A DNA stretch of 64,000 nucleotides. It comes from Acephala macrosclerotiorum (Eukaryota; Ascomycota; Leotiomycetes; Helotiales; Mollisiaceae). Both the position numbers and the translations under genes were made by a program. This document shows positions 33,071-45,162 of the stretch, piece by piece. Each line of letters begins with the position of its first letter. Positions within the stretch are counted from its first letter, which is position 1. Location: positions 124,001 through 188,000 of the forward strand of contig MU119216.1 in NCBI GenBank assembly GCA_014904845.1, in the 5' to 3' direction. The notes below the pieces were generated by a model. It had not been told where the DNA came from and did no database searches. It saw only the letters and a program-made list of their open reading frames with translations.

Positions 33071-34442
33071 CACGAAGAAGGGGCTAAACCAAGATGCGCA
33101 ATTGTTGACGTCGCATCCTCTCCGCGGCAGATGATTCAGTGCTGAGGACACTCAGCGTCGGAGATGAGGTGTTGGAAACAAGCAGACTGAGCCGTGAGGT
33201 ATGAAACAAAGTTGCGAGTACGATTCCGTTCGGGACGATGCAGCCTTGCTTGGACAATCTAAAAATACTCTTGATGCCTCAGGTGGTATGATTAAGCTAG
33301 ACCTAGTGAAGATCTGGCGAACTTCAGGGTCCGAGCCGTCGCCAAGTCTGGAATTCGGCAACCGACTTTCTGCTCCTCAACACTCCTCCTTTACCACACC
33401 GACTCCCACTCCCACTCCCACTGCCTCTCCATCCCTGAATATTCGTCGCTGCATTGATTCTTATTGTACTTCCCATACTCCTTTTGCTCCGCTGTATCTT
33501 CCTCCAAAAGCGTCTTTCGTGCTCCCAATACGCCTTTCGTCTCATCATGTCCCAGCGGGCGGGTCTTACCTCACTCATCACGCCTCTTCCCGCCGCTTCC
33601 CATCCTCCAGATAAGCTACGAATCATCCTTAGATCCGTCCCGCCACATGATCGTCCCGACGTCTCTTTGGCTCTTTTCTTAGGTTCCGGCGTCTGCGAGT
33701 GGCCCAACAGTTCCGAGGGCGTCAAAAAATAGTCGCCTACCCCATCCTCGTCCAGCCCTTTGCCGCATGGTCTCAGTGTCCTTGCGTCTGCAGCAGGGGC
33801 TCGAGGAGGTCCCGAAATAGGATTGGCCTAATTATGGATGTGGCGTGCAGATGCTCCTAACTAGAACGGACCCCTTGCTGTCCTCGGCCAATCATCCTGG
33901 TGTGACTGACGGGTCTCGCCCGCATAGGGCCAACGAGGGGGTCAACCTCCAGCACACCTACCCCAGCGCTTCACGCACCAACAGAATCGTAAATACCTCG
34001 ATGCAGGCATTTTGCTCTCTTTTTCTCGCTCTCTCCCATCCACTCTGGTTACTGTTTCTCGATATAACCCATCACACCGCGCTTGAGAAGCCTAAATTGT
34101 TTCCAGCGCCCGCATTATCATCTCATCACCTGCATTAGATCATTTTTGGCACCCCGCCACCAGTGCCATAAGGCTACCCGCTACCGTCGATCAAAAGCTT
34201 CATCATACATAAGCGGACGTTGGTCTCTTAACTGTCCCCTCCATTGCCTTATTGTTTTAATTATTCTACTACTTCATATCTTGCTATTGTCGAGTAGTTC
34301 ATCCAGGGTCGAGACACAATCGGAACACACCGAATACCCTCGGACCTCGACCACGACAAAGGTAAAACACCTGCCAGATCTCTAGATCTTGGCTTGGCTC
34401 TCGATGATGCTTGCTCCTGTTAGGACGTGCTCATCAGTCATC
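33071..34442. other. Intergenic and long 5' leader region
   Basis: Divergent spacer of ~1.4 kb. It includes a (CTCCCA)n tract at ~33402-33422 and long pyrimidine-rich stretches typical of strong fungal leaders. A likely 5'-UTR intron precedes the next gene at 34362-34423 (gtaaaa...gttag). Confidence 0.5.
34362..34423 (+). other. Probable 5'-UTR intron of the disordered nuclear-type protein gene
   Basis: A donor-like gtaaaac and an acceptor tgttag flank 62 nt, ending 19 bp before the chosen ATG at 34443. Inferred from splice signals only. Confidence 0.4.
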
Positions 34443-35732
34443 ATGTCGCTCAATCCATCACAATCGTCGCCTCCTAAGAGACCACGGCTATCTCTTCAGA
34501 TCAAAACGCCAGCCACACCACAAATTCTGGGGAAGTCCGTCACAGCATTGAAGGCAGATATCGACCCTTCATCTCCCACAGCATTCAACACCTTATCGAA
34601 TGCATATGCAGCCGCCATCGAGAACTCGTCGCCAAAAACAGCAAGACCGTTATCTGACAGCAAATCGGGGAAGCCTACCTTCTTACGGCTGGAGACATCG
34701 AATGTCAGCAGCGCAGATAAGGAATATGTACACCCATCCCAACGAACACAAACGCCAGGACCATTCTCAATCACATACCCCGACACACCTACATCAGCAT
34801 ACTCCCATACACCCATCACCACACAACCAGAAACCTCAGGCGAACCAAAACCCATCGCAACCGCCAACTCCTTCACGTTCACCCCACCCCAATCAGCTGG
34901 CTCGGATCCATCAGCGCCCCGAGTATTCACGTTCGCCGCAAACGATGGCGCCCAGTCCTCCCCAAGAACACCACGAACACCACGGAGGCGGATGACAATC
35001 GGTTCCCAATATCAAGCAGCACCATATACCCACCCCCGCTCCCTCCACTCCATCCTCCGCAACTCCCCCCTCCCACCCCGCAGCACCGCAACCCCAGCAA
35101 CCCCAAGTCGCATGTCGATGCGATTAGCAAACCGAGCAGCGAAGAAAGTTGGCTATAACGACCCTTTAACACAAACCATCACCACAAATAAATATGTGAG
35201 ATCGCATATCGATCTCCTCGCTGAGGAATCACCACACTCAGCAACAGATCCAGAAGCCGAGAAGTTAGGATTGGGACCTGGGACGTTGGATCTGACGATG
35301 GCATACACTGGAGACGAGACTCGAGATGGAGGACAGACACCAGGTCCATTCGAGGAAATGCGACGCCGTATGGCAGAAAGCGGGCTCGAGACTCCTGGAG
35401 CTCGAAAGCGCAAGCGAAGAGAGAAGAAGCGGAAATGGGAATGGACGATTTCCAGCGCTGAAGGCGATGAGGAAGAAGAAGGGGGGGAAGCGCCCGGAAG
35501 AACACCTTTGACTGCTGTGAGCAGCACGCCTATTACGGCGGTTAGGAGAGGGGCTTCTGTGTCTGAGGGGGATATGTCGGAGTCAGAGCCGGAGGAGAGG
35601 TATATGCCCTCTGTCTCTGAGGATTCTGAGATGTCGGATGATAGGGAGGAATGGGGTGGATCAGTAAGGTCGGAACCGGATAGAGGAGCTGACGATGAGG
35701 ATAAAAGGCCAAGGACGGCCCAATCATTGTAA
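34443..35732 (+). CDS. Disordered Ser/Pro/Thr-rich protein, probably nuclear; function unknown
   Basis: Intronless frame, 429 residues from the chosen ATG. MSLNPSQSSPPKRPRLSLQI looks like the conserved start; an in-frame ATG 18 codons upstream probably lies partly in a 5'-UTR intron. The N-terminal 200 residues are rich in Ser, Pro and Thr with many TP/SP sites (RTQTPGPF, TPTSAYSHTPITT), like CDK or MAPK targets. A conserved-looking central block is RSLHSILRNSPLPPR, then RMSMRLANRAAKKVGYNDPL and DLLAEESPH. A bipartite basic stretch (ARKRKRREKKRKWEW) could be a nuclear localisation signal. The tail is acidic (DEEEEGGEAP, SESEPEERY). I recall homologues across filamentous ascomycetes but no established function. 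Confidence 0.85.
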   Translation: MSLNPSQSSPPKRPRLSLQIKTPATPQILGKSVTALKADIDPSSPTAFNTLSNAYAAAIENSSPKTARPLSDSKSGKPTFLRLETSNVSSADKEYVHPSQRTQTPGPFSITYPDTPTSAYSHTPITTQPETSGEPKPIATANSFTFTPPQSAGSDPSAPRVFTFAANDGAQSSPRTPRTPRRRMTIGSQYQAAPYTHPRSLHSILRNSPLPPRSTATPATPSRMSMRLANRAAKKVGYNDPLTQTITTNKYVRSHIDLLAEESPHSATDPEAEKLGLGPGTLDLTMAYTGDETRDGGQTPGPFEEMRRRMAESGLETPGARKRKRREKKRKWEWTISSAEGDEEEEGGEAPGRTPLTAVSSTPITAVRRGASVSEGDMSESEPEERYMPSVSEDSEMSDDREEWGGSVRSEPDRGADDEDKRPRTAQSL

Positions 35733-36315
35733 ATGACGGTTTAATGGTTGTAAATATGCAACGGGGCAGGACTCCCGCAATAAAAGTTTGAGGATTGCCT
35801 CACAACACACTACATGCCTTTGTTTCTTCAAATTTCGGCTGTAGCTTGCGACACGTGATGCTCAAAGCTGGGCTTCCTGAAACCGGAGTCCCTCGGCGAG
35901 CTGAAGGGGGCTGAGGATTGAGAGCGTTAGCTTCATCCGCGCAGTAGAAGAGAAACGTATCTCTCCATACGGACCCAGGACTAGCCACGCGGGACGGAGA
36001 GGCTCGATAAACGGAACGTGTTATTGGCAGGAGGACGCCAATAAGCATTAATGAATCCCTGTTGATAACTCATTCTAGAACCGCTTATGATACAACTTTC
36101 TTGCCCAAGACCTCGACAAATAATCAGACTCAACAGTCGATGCCGTTTCCTCTTTAATTTTGTTGAATTCGTCTACCGAATTGATTTCCTCGAGAGGAAT
36201 TGTACTTGATTTATAGAAGAAGAATCGGAAGAATGGTGGGAGGGAAAGAGTCGTTCGATCACGACCTCCTATTTCCCAATCTTTCTAGTCAGCTTAGGAC
36301 ATTCTAAAACCAGGG
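35733..36315. other. Intergenic, no gene seen
   Basis: Downstream of the disordered-protein gene. Left of the GH3 relic a minus-strand frame (~36270-36075; LPPFFRFFFYKSS, EEINSVDEFNKIKEETAS) has coding-like composition and could be attached to the relic through an intron, but I do not recognise it. Confidence 0.35.
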
Positions 36316-36612
36316 AATAACGTACATTAAGACCAGCCACAACAATAGTATGCTTACACCTCTTCACCAACGCCACAGTTCTCGTAATACCAATCTCATT
36401 ACTGATCTGCAGACATCCTCCAAGTCGACACGCACCGCCTGCAAACGCAATCGTCGACCGCCGATCAATTCTTGCCGTGAGGGCACTTCCGAATTCAACT
36501 TGGAAAGTGTAAGTTTCGCCAACATTCATGTGATAGAGAGCTTTCTCCTCCTCGGTCCCTCTACCGATATTCTGGTGATCATTCCAACCTTTAACCTCCG
36601 TCTAACATGCAT
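36316..36612 (-). pseudogene. Relic of a GH3 beta-glucosidase (PA14-containing type)
   Basis: A single open stretch on the minus strand reads IGRGTEEEKALYHMNVGETY, then TFQVEFGSAL, then AFAGGACRLGGCLQI, then ISNEIGITRTVALVKRCKH, then TIVVAGLN. This follows, in order, the end of the PA14 insert (G.GT.EE..SL.L.AG..Y...VEFGSA) and the start of the second GH3 catalytic domain (LR.GGC....EI..AVALAK..D.V.I.AGLN). It thus resembles fungal intracellular beta-glucosidases. About 95 codons of a protein normally over 800 residues remain. No catalytic-domain start and no downstream GH3 domain was found nearby. The piece is therefore called a relic; recognition is from recalled motifs. Confidence 0.55.
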
Positions 36613-37207
36613 ACTGTAGGTAAGCTCTTTGAGCCCAAGATGCGCATGCATGCTGGAGAGCGGTATGTAATCAAGCTAAAAAGAAATGTAGACAAACGTC
36701 GCTATCTGATTTCCAGAAAGATGAGACAAAATGGTCCTCGCTTGGAGTGAATGCTTACTTCCTAATCGGGTGACAGCATTCAGGTGACCCAACCACGAGC
36801 GGACAATAACAAGCCTCACGAGCACAGAGTCACACACCGACAGGCTGGAATTCTTTCATCCGAATCTTCGATAAACATATCCAATTGCCTCACCCTTCAC
36901 TTCACCCTCAATTGGGAGTCAACATTCAGCCCCCAACTGTGACTGCCTGCCAAGGCTTCACCAGTCACCTGCGGGCTCCTTCGCAGCCTCGCCTCACTGC
37001 ATCCTTTCGCTCTCAAATTCCGAAGCCGAAGAGCAATTACGAGAACAAGTCTTGGCAGAGACACTGTGGAGAAATTGCGTCGGTGAGGTTTGTGAGTAAA
37101 TAGGCAACGTTCCCGTCCAAGATTCTGCTAATAAATGCCAGTGCTCTTGATGCCACTCTTCTGTCTCAATACCCATGGTCTAGCCTTACAAGGGTACAAA
37201 TCCCAAA
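36613..37207. other. Intergenic, no gene seen
   Basis: Upstream region of the two-helix membrane protein gene. No gene was recognised. Confidence 0.45.
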
Positions 37208-38813
37208 ATGCAGTCCTCAACTGATATCGAGAATCAATACGACAAGGTCTCACTTGACTCCGATAGTCCTCATGATCCTCTTCTCCCAGGATCGGGCCGA
37301 ACTTCCACGAGAGGTGCACAGCCGTTGAGAAGATCTCTCGAGGTGATTGAGCTTGATGATATTCCTCCGATTATTAAATCCAACAATGGCAACGTCTTTT
37401 GGGCCGATGAGAGATGCGCAAGAAGAGTTGGCTTAACTGGCACCGAAGCCCGGCTTTTCTTGAAGTTGCTCCAGACTGATGAGCCAGAAACTTATAATTA
37501 CGATGACTTCAAAGCTATGTTCGACGATTTTGGTCGGGAGCAGAAGAGACTGGAGGATCTTGTCCACGCTGTTAAATGGTGGAATGTCCGAATGTATCGT
37601 CAGAGAGCCATCTGGAAGGCGAGAATTGACTGGTTGAAGAGGATGGACGAGCCGCGGCTATGGCTCCTCTACCTCATGGCAAGACGACGCAGAATTCTGA
37701 AAAAAGCTACCAAAAAGGTCTTGTTCAGGCTTCGAGAAAAGCGACGCGACCGTATGGCTCTTCACGAATCTCCTGCACGTGGACGACAACCTCAGCCAGC
37801 AACTCAACAAGAAAATCTACAGCCTGCTCGGAACATCATGATCAACGACGAGACTCAAACCTCATCGGAGCTTCAACTTGATATTCCAACTCTGCCGATA
37901 AAGCAAGGTCCTCGAGCGAGCTTCGTCAGCGAGACCAGCCAAACATCGGACGTCAAGCTCGGTGTCATCCAACGCATTCGAGATAGTTTGAGTGAATCAA
38001 GACGCGCAGATCACTCGGGATCAGGATCCAGACCCGGACACAGCCGCTCTTCCCATGGTCACTGCCCTGTCTTCGAGGATCGCATAGAGGCAACGAGAGA
38101 CCATATCAAGCGTCAAGTCGAGATCATCATGCCTGAGCAAAAGCCGTATATTGTTATCGGATGGTTTGTTCGAACAGCCAGTGATCCCAATGAGCGTATC
38201 ATGCAATTCGACAGGCCTGAGGAGCTATTCAGAATGATTCGGAAAGGCGAGTGGAATGTTAGAGGATATCGGAGGTTCTTGTCTTTGAGAGGTCTGAGAG
38301 GATTTGGTCTTTACAAGGTAGGTACCTAGTCTCTTTCTTACAATGTCCATCAACTAACTGTCATAGTGTGACATCTCTCGTGGAGCCCACATTCCCCTTG
38401 TACTCAACGCATCCCAAGAGGCAGTTCTATGCCAGATGTACCTAGCATATCGAGCCTCGTACCGCCATTACGACGATGACGTTGCTCGTGCTTGGCAAGG
38501 ATGGGCTCATAAGAACCTCAACGATGGCAAGAGCAATCCTCTGGAAGGCCGATACTCCTTGCAGTTGAAATATGACTGGTCGAGCTACCGGTTGAGTACG
38601 GTCGTTGCCGTCCCACTTCTCCTCTCACTCGCTATTGGCTTCTGGTACATGAACGGACGAGGTGACGTTGTCACTGCTTGGACGTTGGCGCTTTATATTG
38701 TAACTGCTGCTGCTGGTAAGTCTCAATTCCTCTTCTGGATTGGAACATCTATACTAACTTCTGTAGCAATCATTGCTTTGATGGCTATTATTGGCGGCTT
38801 GAAAGATTTTTGA
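37208..38813 (+). CDS. Hypothetical fungal membrane protein with two C-terminal helices
   Basis: Three exons, 37208-38317, 38367-38715 and 38767-38813, give 501 residues. The N-terminal ~100 residues are acidic and polar (SLEVIELDDIPPIIKSNNGN). A helical segment rich in Trp, Arg and Lys follows (VKWWNVRMYRQRAIWKARID, LMARRRRILKKATKKVLF). A Ser/Arg-rich stretch leads to a conserved-looking domain (KPYIVIGWFVRTASDPNERI, FRMIRKGEWNVRGYRRFLSL, then CDISRGAHIPLVLN). Near the C-terminus are two membrane helices: STVVAVPLLLSLAIGFWYM and WTLALYIVTAAAAIIALMAI. The second helix is completed only by the last exon. I know of unnamed homologues in Pezizomycotina but no function; the basic helices suggest membrane-surface contact. 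Confidence 0.85.
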
Positions 38814-39237
38814 ACGACTCCACATTTTTTCCCTCCGACTGACTGTCTTTTCGAGAACCACCGGGGTTTGCAAATGAACTAATTAGTCTGCATGAAAATT
38901 TTCTTGCATGGATATGTGGAGTATGGACATGGCATTGATATGGAGCGGATACCCTTTGCCGATATGGTTGCTTTGCATACTTCTTAGCGATGGAAAAATT
39001 TGCTCACAATGATGGAGTTGGAATAGCTATAGGTGGACATAGCTCCATTGAGGACTCTTCCCGTGCAGTGAATTAGCCAGTTTTTCACTGACTTTACGAG
39101 GATTGAAACCAAAAATTAGAACCGACGTTTGGTCCCGTTCAGTTCCTTGCTTTCTGGACATTCACTTACTTAATTTCACCCCATACTCCACTCCTCCTCC
39201 TCCTCCGCTTGCCTTTGCCTGTTATAGGATCATAGGC
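38814..39237. other. Convergent intergenic region, nothing seen
   Basis: 3' flanks of two convergent genes; moderately AT-rich, with no ORF of note. Confidence 0.5.
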
Positions 39238-40479
39238 TCACGCCTCACCCCAAACCTTCCGCCCCAATATCCACGTACTCTCCACCCTCCCCGCCTCTGT
39301 CAAGACAACGAAATCCCCTCTGCTCCCCACCTCCAACCTCCCACGATCCCTCAATCCCGCCGCCTCTGCCACATTTTCTGTAACACACATTACCGCTTCT
39401 TGTACCCCAATCCCCGCCCAATTCATCAAATTCCTAACGCATTCATCTAGGCCTATACAAGTCCCGATCAAAGTATCTGTGTTGAGAATTGTGACTTTGT
39501 TGCCCGTTTTGAGTTGGGAGTGGGGGATTTGGGCGTGGCCGGGATAGATACCGTCTGGGAGACCGGAGAGTTCGATTGAGTCTGTTATGAGGATGCAGTG
39601 GGTGGGTGAGGAGCGGTAGGCGAGGGAGATTATGTTGGGGTGGAGGTGGATGGAGTCGGCTATTAAGGAGAAATAGGGGGGTGTTGGGGAGGAGAGGAGC
39701 CCTATTGTCTCAATTAGTACTGAATGTCCGAATTTGGAATTTGGAATATTGGATGGAGAAAGTGAGTGCGTACCAGGCAGCCCAGGCTCCCGGTGATGAA
39801 GAGGATTCATAGCGTTGAAAGTGTGCGTAATCAAATTCGCACCGGCTTTCATCCCCTCAACCCCTTGCTCATAGTTCGCCGCAGAATGACCCATCGAAAC
39901 ACAAACACCATACTCCCTCAGCTTCTTAATATGCCCCAACGCTCCTGGTAACTCCGGAGCCAAAGTACAAACTCTAATACTATTCCTCAGATTTCTCTCT
40001 CCATACATCTCCTCCAGTGTAGTGGTGGCGGGAATGAACATATTACTAGCATCATGCGCCCCCTTCTTACTCGGCGCTAAGAACGGTCCTTCGACATGTG
40101 CTCCTAACACGCTTGCAGCGTTTTCCTCTTCCTTAGGAGCGAGAAAAGGGAGGACCTGTTTAAATATATCCGATGAGACGGTGGGAACGGTAGGAAAGAA
40201 CCCTGTGACACCTGTTTGAGGGAGGTAGTGGGCTAGTTTTGAGACGCCGGCGGAGTAAAGTTCTGGGGTTTTGGTGTGTGCGAAGTGGAAGCCTAGGGCG
40301 CCGTTTATTTGGAGCTCGATGAAGCCTGGGGAGATGATGACGTTTTTGAGATCGATTGTCTTGGTGTCTGGAGGCAATAGGGTGTTGGGGATGATCAACC
40401 CTTTGGCGTCTATGGTGAGTGGGGATGATACCAGTTTTCCTCCAATACATTGGCGGCAGTTGATGAATTGGGTTGCCAT
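39238..40479 (-). CDS. N-acetylglucosamine-6-phosphate deacetylase
   Basis: Removes the acetyl group from GlcNAc-6-P to give GlcN-6-P plus acetate in GlcNAc catabolism and chitin recycling (NagA/DAC1 family). Exon 1 is 40479-39774 and exon 2 is 39701-39238, giving 389 residues. The 72-nt intron (gtacgc...aatag) is a multiple of three with no stop, so the unspliced frame stays open. Removing it restores PGLPGLLSSPTPPYFSLIAD. Family blocks are ISPGFIELQINGALGFHF, GAHVEGPFLAPSKKGAHD with the metal-ligand Glu, MGHSAANYEQG, LITHTFNAMNPLHHREPG, ADSIHLHPN and ILITDSIELSGL. In other fungi this gene is clustered with GlcN-6-P deaminase and a GlcNAc transporter. Neither is next to it here; it is divergent from the mug190-like gene. 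Confidence 0.94.
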   Translation of the reverse strand: MATQFINCRQCIGGKLVSSPLTIDAKGLIIPNTLLPPDTKTIDLKNVIISPGFIELQINGALGFHFAHTKTPELYSAGVSKLAHYLPQTGVTGFFPTVPTVSSDIFKQVLPFLAPKEEENAASVLGAHVEGPFLAPSKKGAHDASNMFIPATTTLEEMYGERNLRNSIRVCTLAPELPGALGHIKKLREYGVCVSMGHSAANYEQGVEGMKAGANLITHTFNAMNPLHHREPGLPGTHSLSPSNIPNSKFGHSVLIETIGLLSSPTPPYFSLIADSIHLHPNIISLAYRSSPTHCILITDSIELSGLPDGIYPGHAQIPHSQLKTGNKVTILNTDTLIGTCIGLDECVRNLMNWAGIGVQEAVMCVTENVAEAAGLRDRGRLEVGSRGDFVVLTEAGRVESTWILGRKVWGEA

Positions 40480-41292
40480 TATTCGTATATAGAAGCTAGA
40501 TGTTGTTTAGCAGAATTATTCAGAGCCTGAGACTTGAGAGAGGTATATACTCACTTGCTTGTCTAGCCAACGGGACGTAAGAGCAACGTGATGCAAGAAG
40601 AGTCTACGATAAGTGGGGTAAACGAGGGGTTCAGATTCGAAGAAAGGAATTGATAAAATTTGTTTAAAAGCAGGATATATGAGAAGACGTGCGAAAGATT
40701 TCCCTGAACCTCAACATTGACACTCGATTAGCCAAGGTTACGTTACTTGAAGATATATGTAAGCTCCCAACGCGTGAAAGGGGTGCGTCCGATGCTACCC
40801 CACTATTGTAGCGGCAGGGGTAGCTCGCTTCCTGAAGTAGATCACAGGGGTTGAAAATATGGGTCGAGCTCTTTCTTATCGTCTAGGGCTTTGGCCTTGT
40901 CATCTGAACGAAGGCATTGCCACTTGAAAACGATTTTTACAGCTTCGAAAAATCTCAATGTAGCAAGATCCGTGGGGGGAACTGTCCTTGAAAATGGCAA
41001 TTTGTGCAACCGATCTCCAGCCACAGACGCGGCTCGTTGCAAGAAGCTCCAACGATGACATCACATATGAGCTTGGCTCGTTCAAGCTTGGAATGAACAT
41101 TATTTCAGCGTCCTTCAGATATTTTCTTCCTCTCGGTATCTGTCTGGATTTTTTTTGGTTATCTTTGGGACAAGTTCCAGATTTGAACAGTTTCGACACC
41201 GGTCATTCTGGTCAAAGCTGTGATTTGCGGCGTTGATCGACCTCCTCCGAAACTTCGAGAGCTACGATTAACTCCACCATAACGAATCCAAG
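40480..41292. other. Divergent intergenic region
   Basis: Upstream regions of the deacetylase and mug190-like genes. No gene was recognised; short ORFs overlap on both strands. Confidence 0.5.
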
Positions 41293-44200
41293 ATGGCCTC
41301 GAACCTAAACAAGAAAGGCCCTGGAGGTCATTATTCCGGCGCGAACCCTATCCCCAGCATTCAAAGATTCGTCGAAAGTCTCGATGCTGACAAGAAGGAA
41401 CGAGACAAGAAGATCAATGAGCAGATGCAAAACAATGCCGGCGAGGCTGTGGATCATGTCAACGCCCAGAAGTCCAAGGTGCCTGAGAGCAGGAAAATGG
41501 TTGCGGATCCGGTAACGGGGAGGGAGGTCACGGTTGAAGATGTAAACAAGGACTTCATGAAGGCTGTTGACAATCCACAGGTAGGGATTCTGGATGTGTG
41601 TTCTAGATCAGGGCTGATCATTCTAGTTGTCTGTACCGAACGCGAATATTGGAAAGGAAACAACAGCAAAGACCAAACCCACACAATCTGGTGAAGAGTA
41701 CAGGAGAAATCAAGACATCACCGCACCTCCTGACCCAGTCGAGCCTGGCAGTACGTCCGATGTCCCCATCCATGGAGAAAAGACAAATATTCTCTTCCAC
41801 CCTACCCCTTCGATCAGCTACGAGCCACTTTATGAAGCACTGGAGAAAAAGGCAACAATATTGGCGGCAGGCATCGTCGTAGCTATTGTGGTTTTTGGAA
41901 AGATGTTCGGAGGAGCTCTCCACGGTCTTATTCCTCTAGCAATGTGCGTTGCTTCGGGAGTGTTCCTTTGGATGAAGGAAGTAATTCGCTCAGGCAGAGA
42001 ACTCGAGTGGGAGAGTGAAAAAATTCGAGGACAGCACGTATGTTGTAATTATATGGAGTAAATGATTCTTGATTAACGAAATTTAGGCCACTGCAAATCT
42101 TATTCCAGAATCAGTTGAATGGATGAACACATTCCTGGGCGTCATGTGGGGTCTAATTGACCCAGACATGTTTATTGGCGTGGCAGACACTTTGGAGGAT
42201 GTCATGCAAGCTTCAGTTCCTGGAGTTATCGAGAATGTCCGAGTAGCTGAGATCAATCAAGGCAACAACCCTTTCCGTATTCTGAGCTTGCGGGCTCTTC
42301 CGGATGGACATGTCCAAGAATTGAAGGATGATATTCACAGACAGAATGAGAAGAACAAGGATCCTCAAGAGCTTGCTGCAGATGAAGAGGGAGGAGATTA
42401 CTACAATCTCGAATGTTCGTTTGCATATCATGCTAAGCCTTCTAGTGGGAATACCTCTGAAAAGGCGAAGAACATGCATATGCAGCTGGTTTTCTATCTT
42501 GGGGTCAAGGGACTCTTTGGAGTGTACACGACTTTCAATATTCCACGAATTCCAAGACAATTTCGGCTGACAAATTGTCCAGACCGATTCCAATTTTCGT
42601 CGAGCTTCAGGGCCTAGTTGGGACCGTTCGCTTACGGCTTCAAATGTCTCCGGAACCTCCTTTCCTGAAAGCACTAACCTTCACACTTATGGGACTACCA
42701 AAAGTTCAAGCTGGTTGCGTTCCTATGATACAGACTGGAATCAATGTCCTCAATCTTCCTCTCATCTCCAATTTCGTCAACTACGCGATCGGTAAGTAGC
42801 TGGTAATCGAGGAATGTCCTTTCTGCTAATATATTTTGAGGCGTCGCTGCAAACGAATATGTAGCACCGAAGTCGATGACACTTGACATGGGCAAATTAT
42901 TACAAGGCGATGACATCCAAAAGGATACCGAAGCTATTGGAATTCTATGGATCCGAATCCACCGAGCTACTGGGCTCAGCAAGCAAGATCGCCGTGGAAG
43001 TAAAGGCGGGGGAAGTGATCCATACATCACAGTCAGCTTCTCCAAATACGGCAAGCCGATGTATTGTACTCGCGTCATTCAAGACGATCTCAACCCGGTC
43101 TGGGAAGAGACTTGCGCACTTCTTGTAACTCCGGATCTCATCAAGGTCGACGAGCAGCTTTCTATGGAGCTTTGGGATTCGGATCGGTCCACTTCGGATG
43201 ATGTTGTAGGAAAGGTCGAGCTTTCGATGCAGAAAATGATTCGACATCCTGGCAAGATGTACCCCCAGAACTCGAAGCTACGAGGTATGGACGAGAACTC
43301 TAGCATGCCTGGAGAACTTCATTGGGAGGTTGGATACTTTGGAAAACCGCAGTTCAGACCAGCACTTCGAACTCACGGGAAGGACGTCAATCTACCAGAT
43401 CAGCTCAAGGATCATGCGGCATTGCAAGATGACAAGGGGGCATTAGACAACGCTACCGAGGATGCTGTGGTCCACACACCACCAGATCCTCTTTGGCCAA
43501 GTGGTATTTGCAGTGTCATCGTCCATCAAATTGTGAATCTCGAACTTCACGATATGAAGGGAAGCAATGGGAAGCGCAAAGGAAGAGAGTACGAGCCCGC
43601 TGCACCAGCTGGCGAGAACAAGGACGAGGAACATAAGAATCTTCCAAGCGGCTACTGCACTATTTTGTTCAACGATGAGTTGGTAAGTCAGATCTTGTTA
43701 TTCGAAAGTGCTGGATCACTTGGAACGCCTAAACTAACCCTCCTAGGTATATCGAACAAGAACAAAAGTCGTGAGCAGCAAACCCATTTTCAACGCAGGT
43801 ACCGAACGTTTCATGCGTGATTGGCGCTCCGCTATCATCACAGTCACAGTCCGTGACCAACGCATGAGACAACATGATCCAATTCTCGGCGTGGTTCCAC
43901 TCAAGCTCTCTGATATCCTCCAAACCAGCTCCCAAGTAACGAGATGGTATCCACTCGACGGCGGTATCGGCTTCGGTAGAATCAGAATCTCAATCCTCTG
44001 GCGAAGCGTTGAGACCCGTCTTCCACCTCAACAACTCGGCTGGGACGTAGGAACATTCGAATTCATATCCGACAAGATTCTCGCCATTGGATATAACTCC
44101 ACCGCTAAGCTGAAGATGCGAACAGGAGGCAGCTCTGGTAGTATCGGCCGAGTACAATGCAAGAAGACGGACGAGGGTGATGGCGTCTACTGGGACGTTA

Positions 44201-45162
44201 CAAAGGATCACAATGTTCGACTTCCTGTGAGATATCGTTACCGCTCTCCTATCGTCTTTGAATTCCATACCACGAGTAAGCGTTCTGCTGATGCTTATGC
44301 AATTATCTGGCTTCATCATCTTGAGGATAACAAGATGGAAAAGATTAGTATTCCAATTTGGAAAACCAACAAAGGTATGCGACTTACTCAGAACTACATC
44401 ACGGAAGAGAACTTCATGGATATTCCCGACATTGCACTTGAGGAGATAGGACGTTTGCAATTCCGTGGTCGATTCAAGGCTGGTACAGATGAAGATCACT
44501 CGAAGTTCGTCACGGACAATGATTCTCGCGAGACCCAAGAAACTTGGGAAGCTTGCCACTCGGAAGGGGTTCGCGAGACGATTGTCACGAAGGAGATGCC
44601 GCCTGCGGTCCAGGAATTACATGACCAGTCGTTGGCCCAAGGAAGAGATGTTTTGTCTCGGGCTAATGAGAAGGAGAAGCAGAAATGGCTCTCAAAGGAT
44701 GGCATAGATTGGAGTGGGGCCTTCGGGCAGGATCCAGCTCAGTATGCTGAACAGGGTGGCTATAAGAAAGCCGGTGCTAATGGAACTAGCTTGGCTGCCA
44801 ACGGCGAGCCTCGTTTGACTGAGGATATATCTGAAGCATCAGACGAGGTGGACGAGGAGGACAACTCGGATTCTTCGAGCGATTTGGGTATCCATGATGC
44901 TGAGAATGATGATGAGTTCGCGGACGAGCAGACGAATGATAATGCTGAGGAAAACGGGCTCAAGTCTGGCTATTCGAAAAATCCGATTAAGCAGTACCGA
45001 GAGAATCAGAAAGGTCTGCATAGGAAGCAGAAGGGGTTGATGCAGTGGAAACCGATGAGGAATCTGCAATTCGCGAAGGATGAAGCAAAGTTCGCATTCC
45101 GGAGGACTTTGAACAAGGCTTCTCTGAAAGGACGCCAACCGGATGTTGAGACAGAGACGTAG
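41293..45162 (+). CDS. mug190-like SMP/C2 lipid-binding membrane-contact protein
   Basis: Predicted ER-anchored lipid-transfer protein of the tricalbin/extended-synaptotagmin type, closest in layout to fission yeast Mug190. Six exons (41293-41580, 41627-42037, 42087-42523, 42583-42791, 42841-43682, 43747-45162) give 1200 residues, all in phase. A hydrophobic hairpin (residues ~172-213, TILAAGIVVAIVVFGKMF then LIPLAMCVASGVFLWM) anchors it. An SMP lipid-binding domain follows (~235-450; VEWMNTFLGVMWGLIDPDMF, LVGTVRLRLQMSPEPPFLKA). The first C2 domain (~485-620) has GILWIRIHRATGLSKQD, SDPYITVSF and DLNPVWEE, with most Ca-binding Asp present. A second C2 (~690-860) is degenerate, with a Lys/Glu insert. 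The tail is long, acidic and then basic. The family is thought to bridge ER and plasma membrane. Confidence 0.92.
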
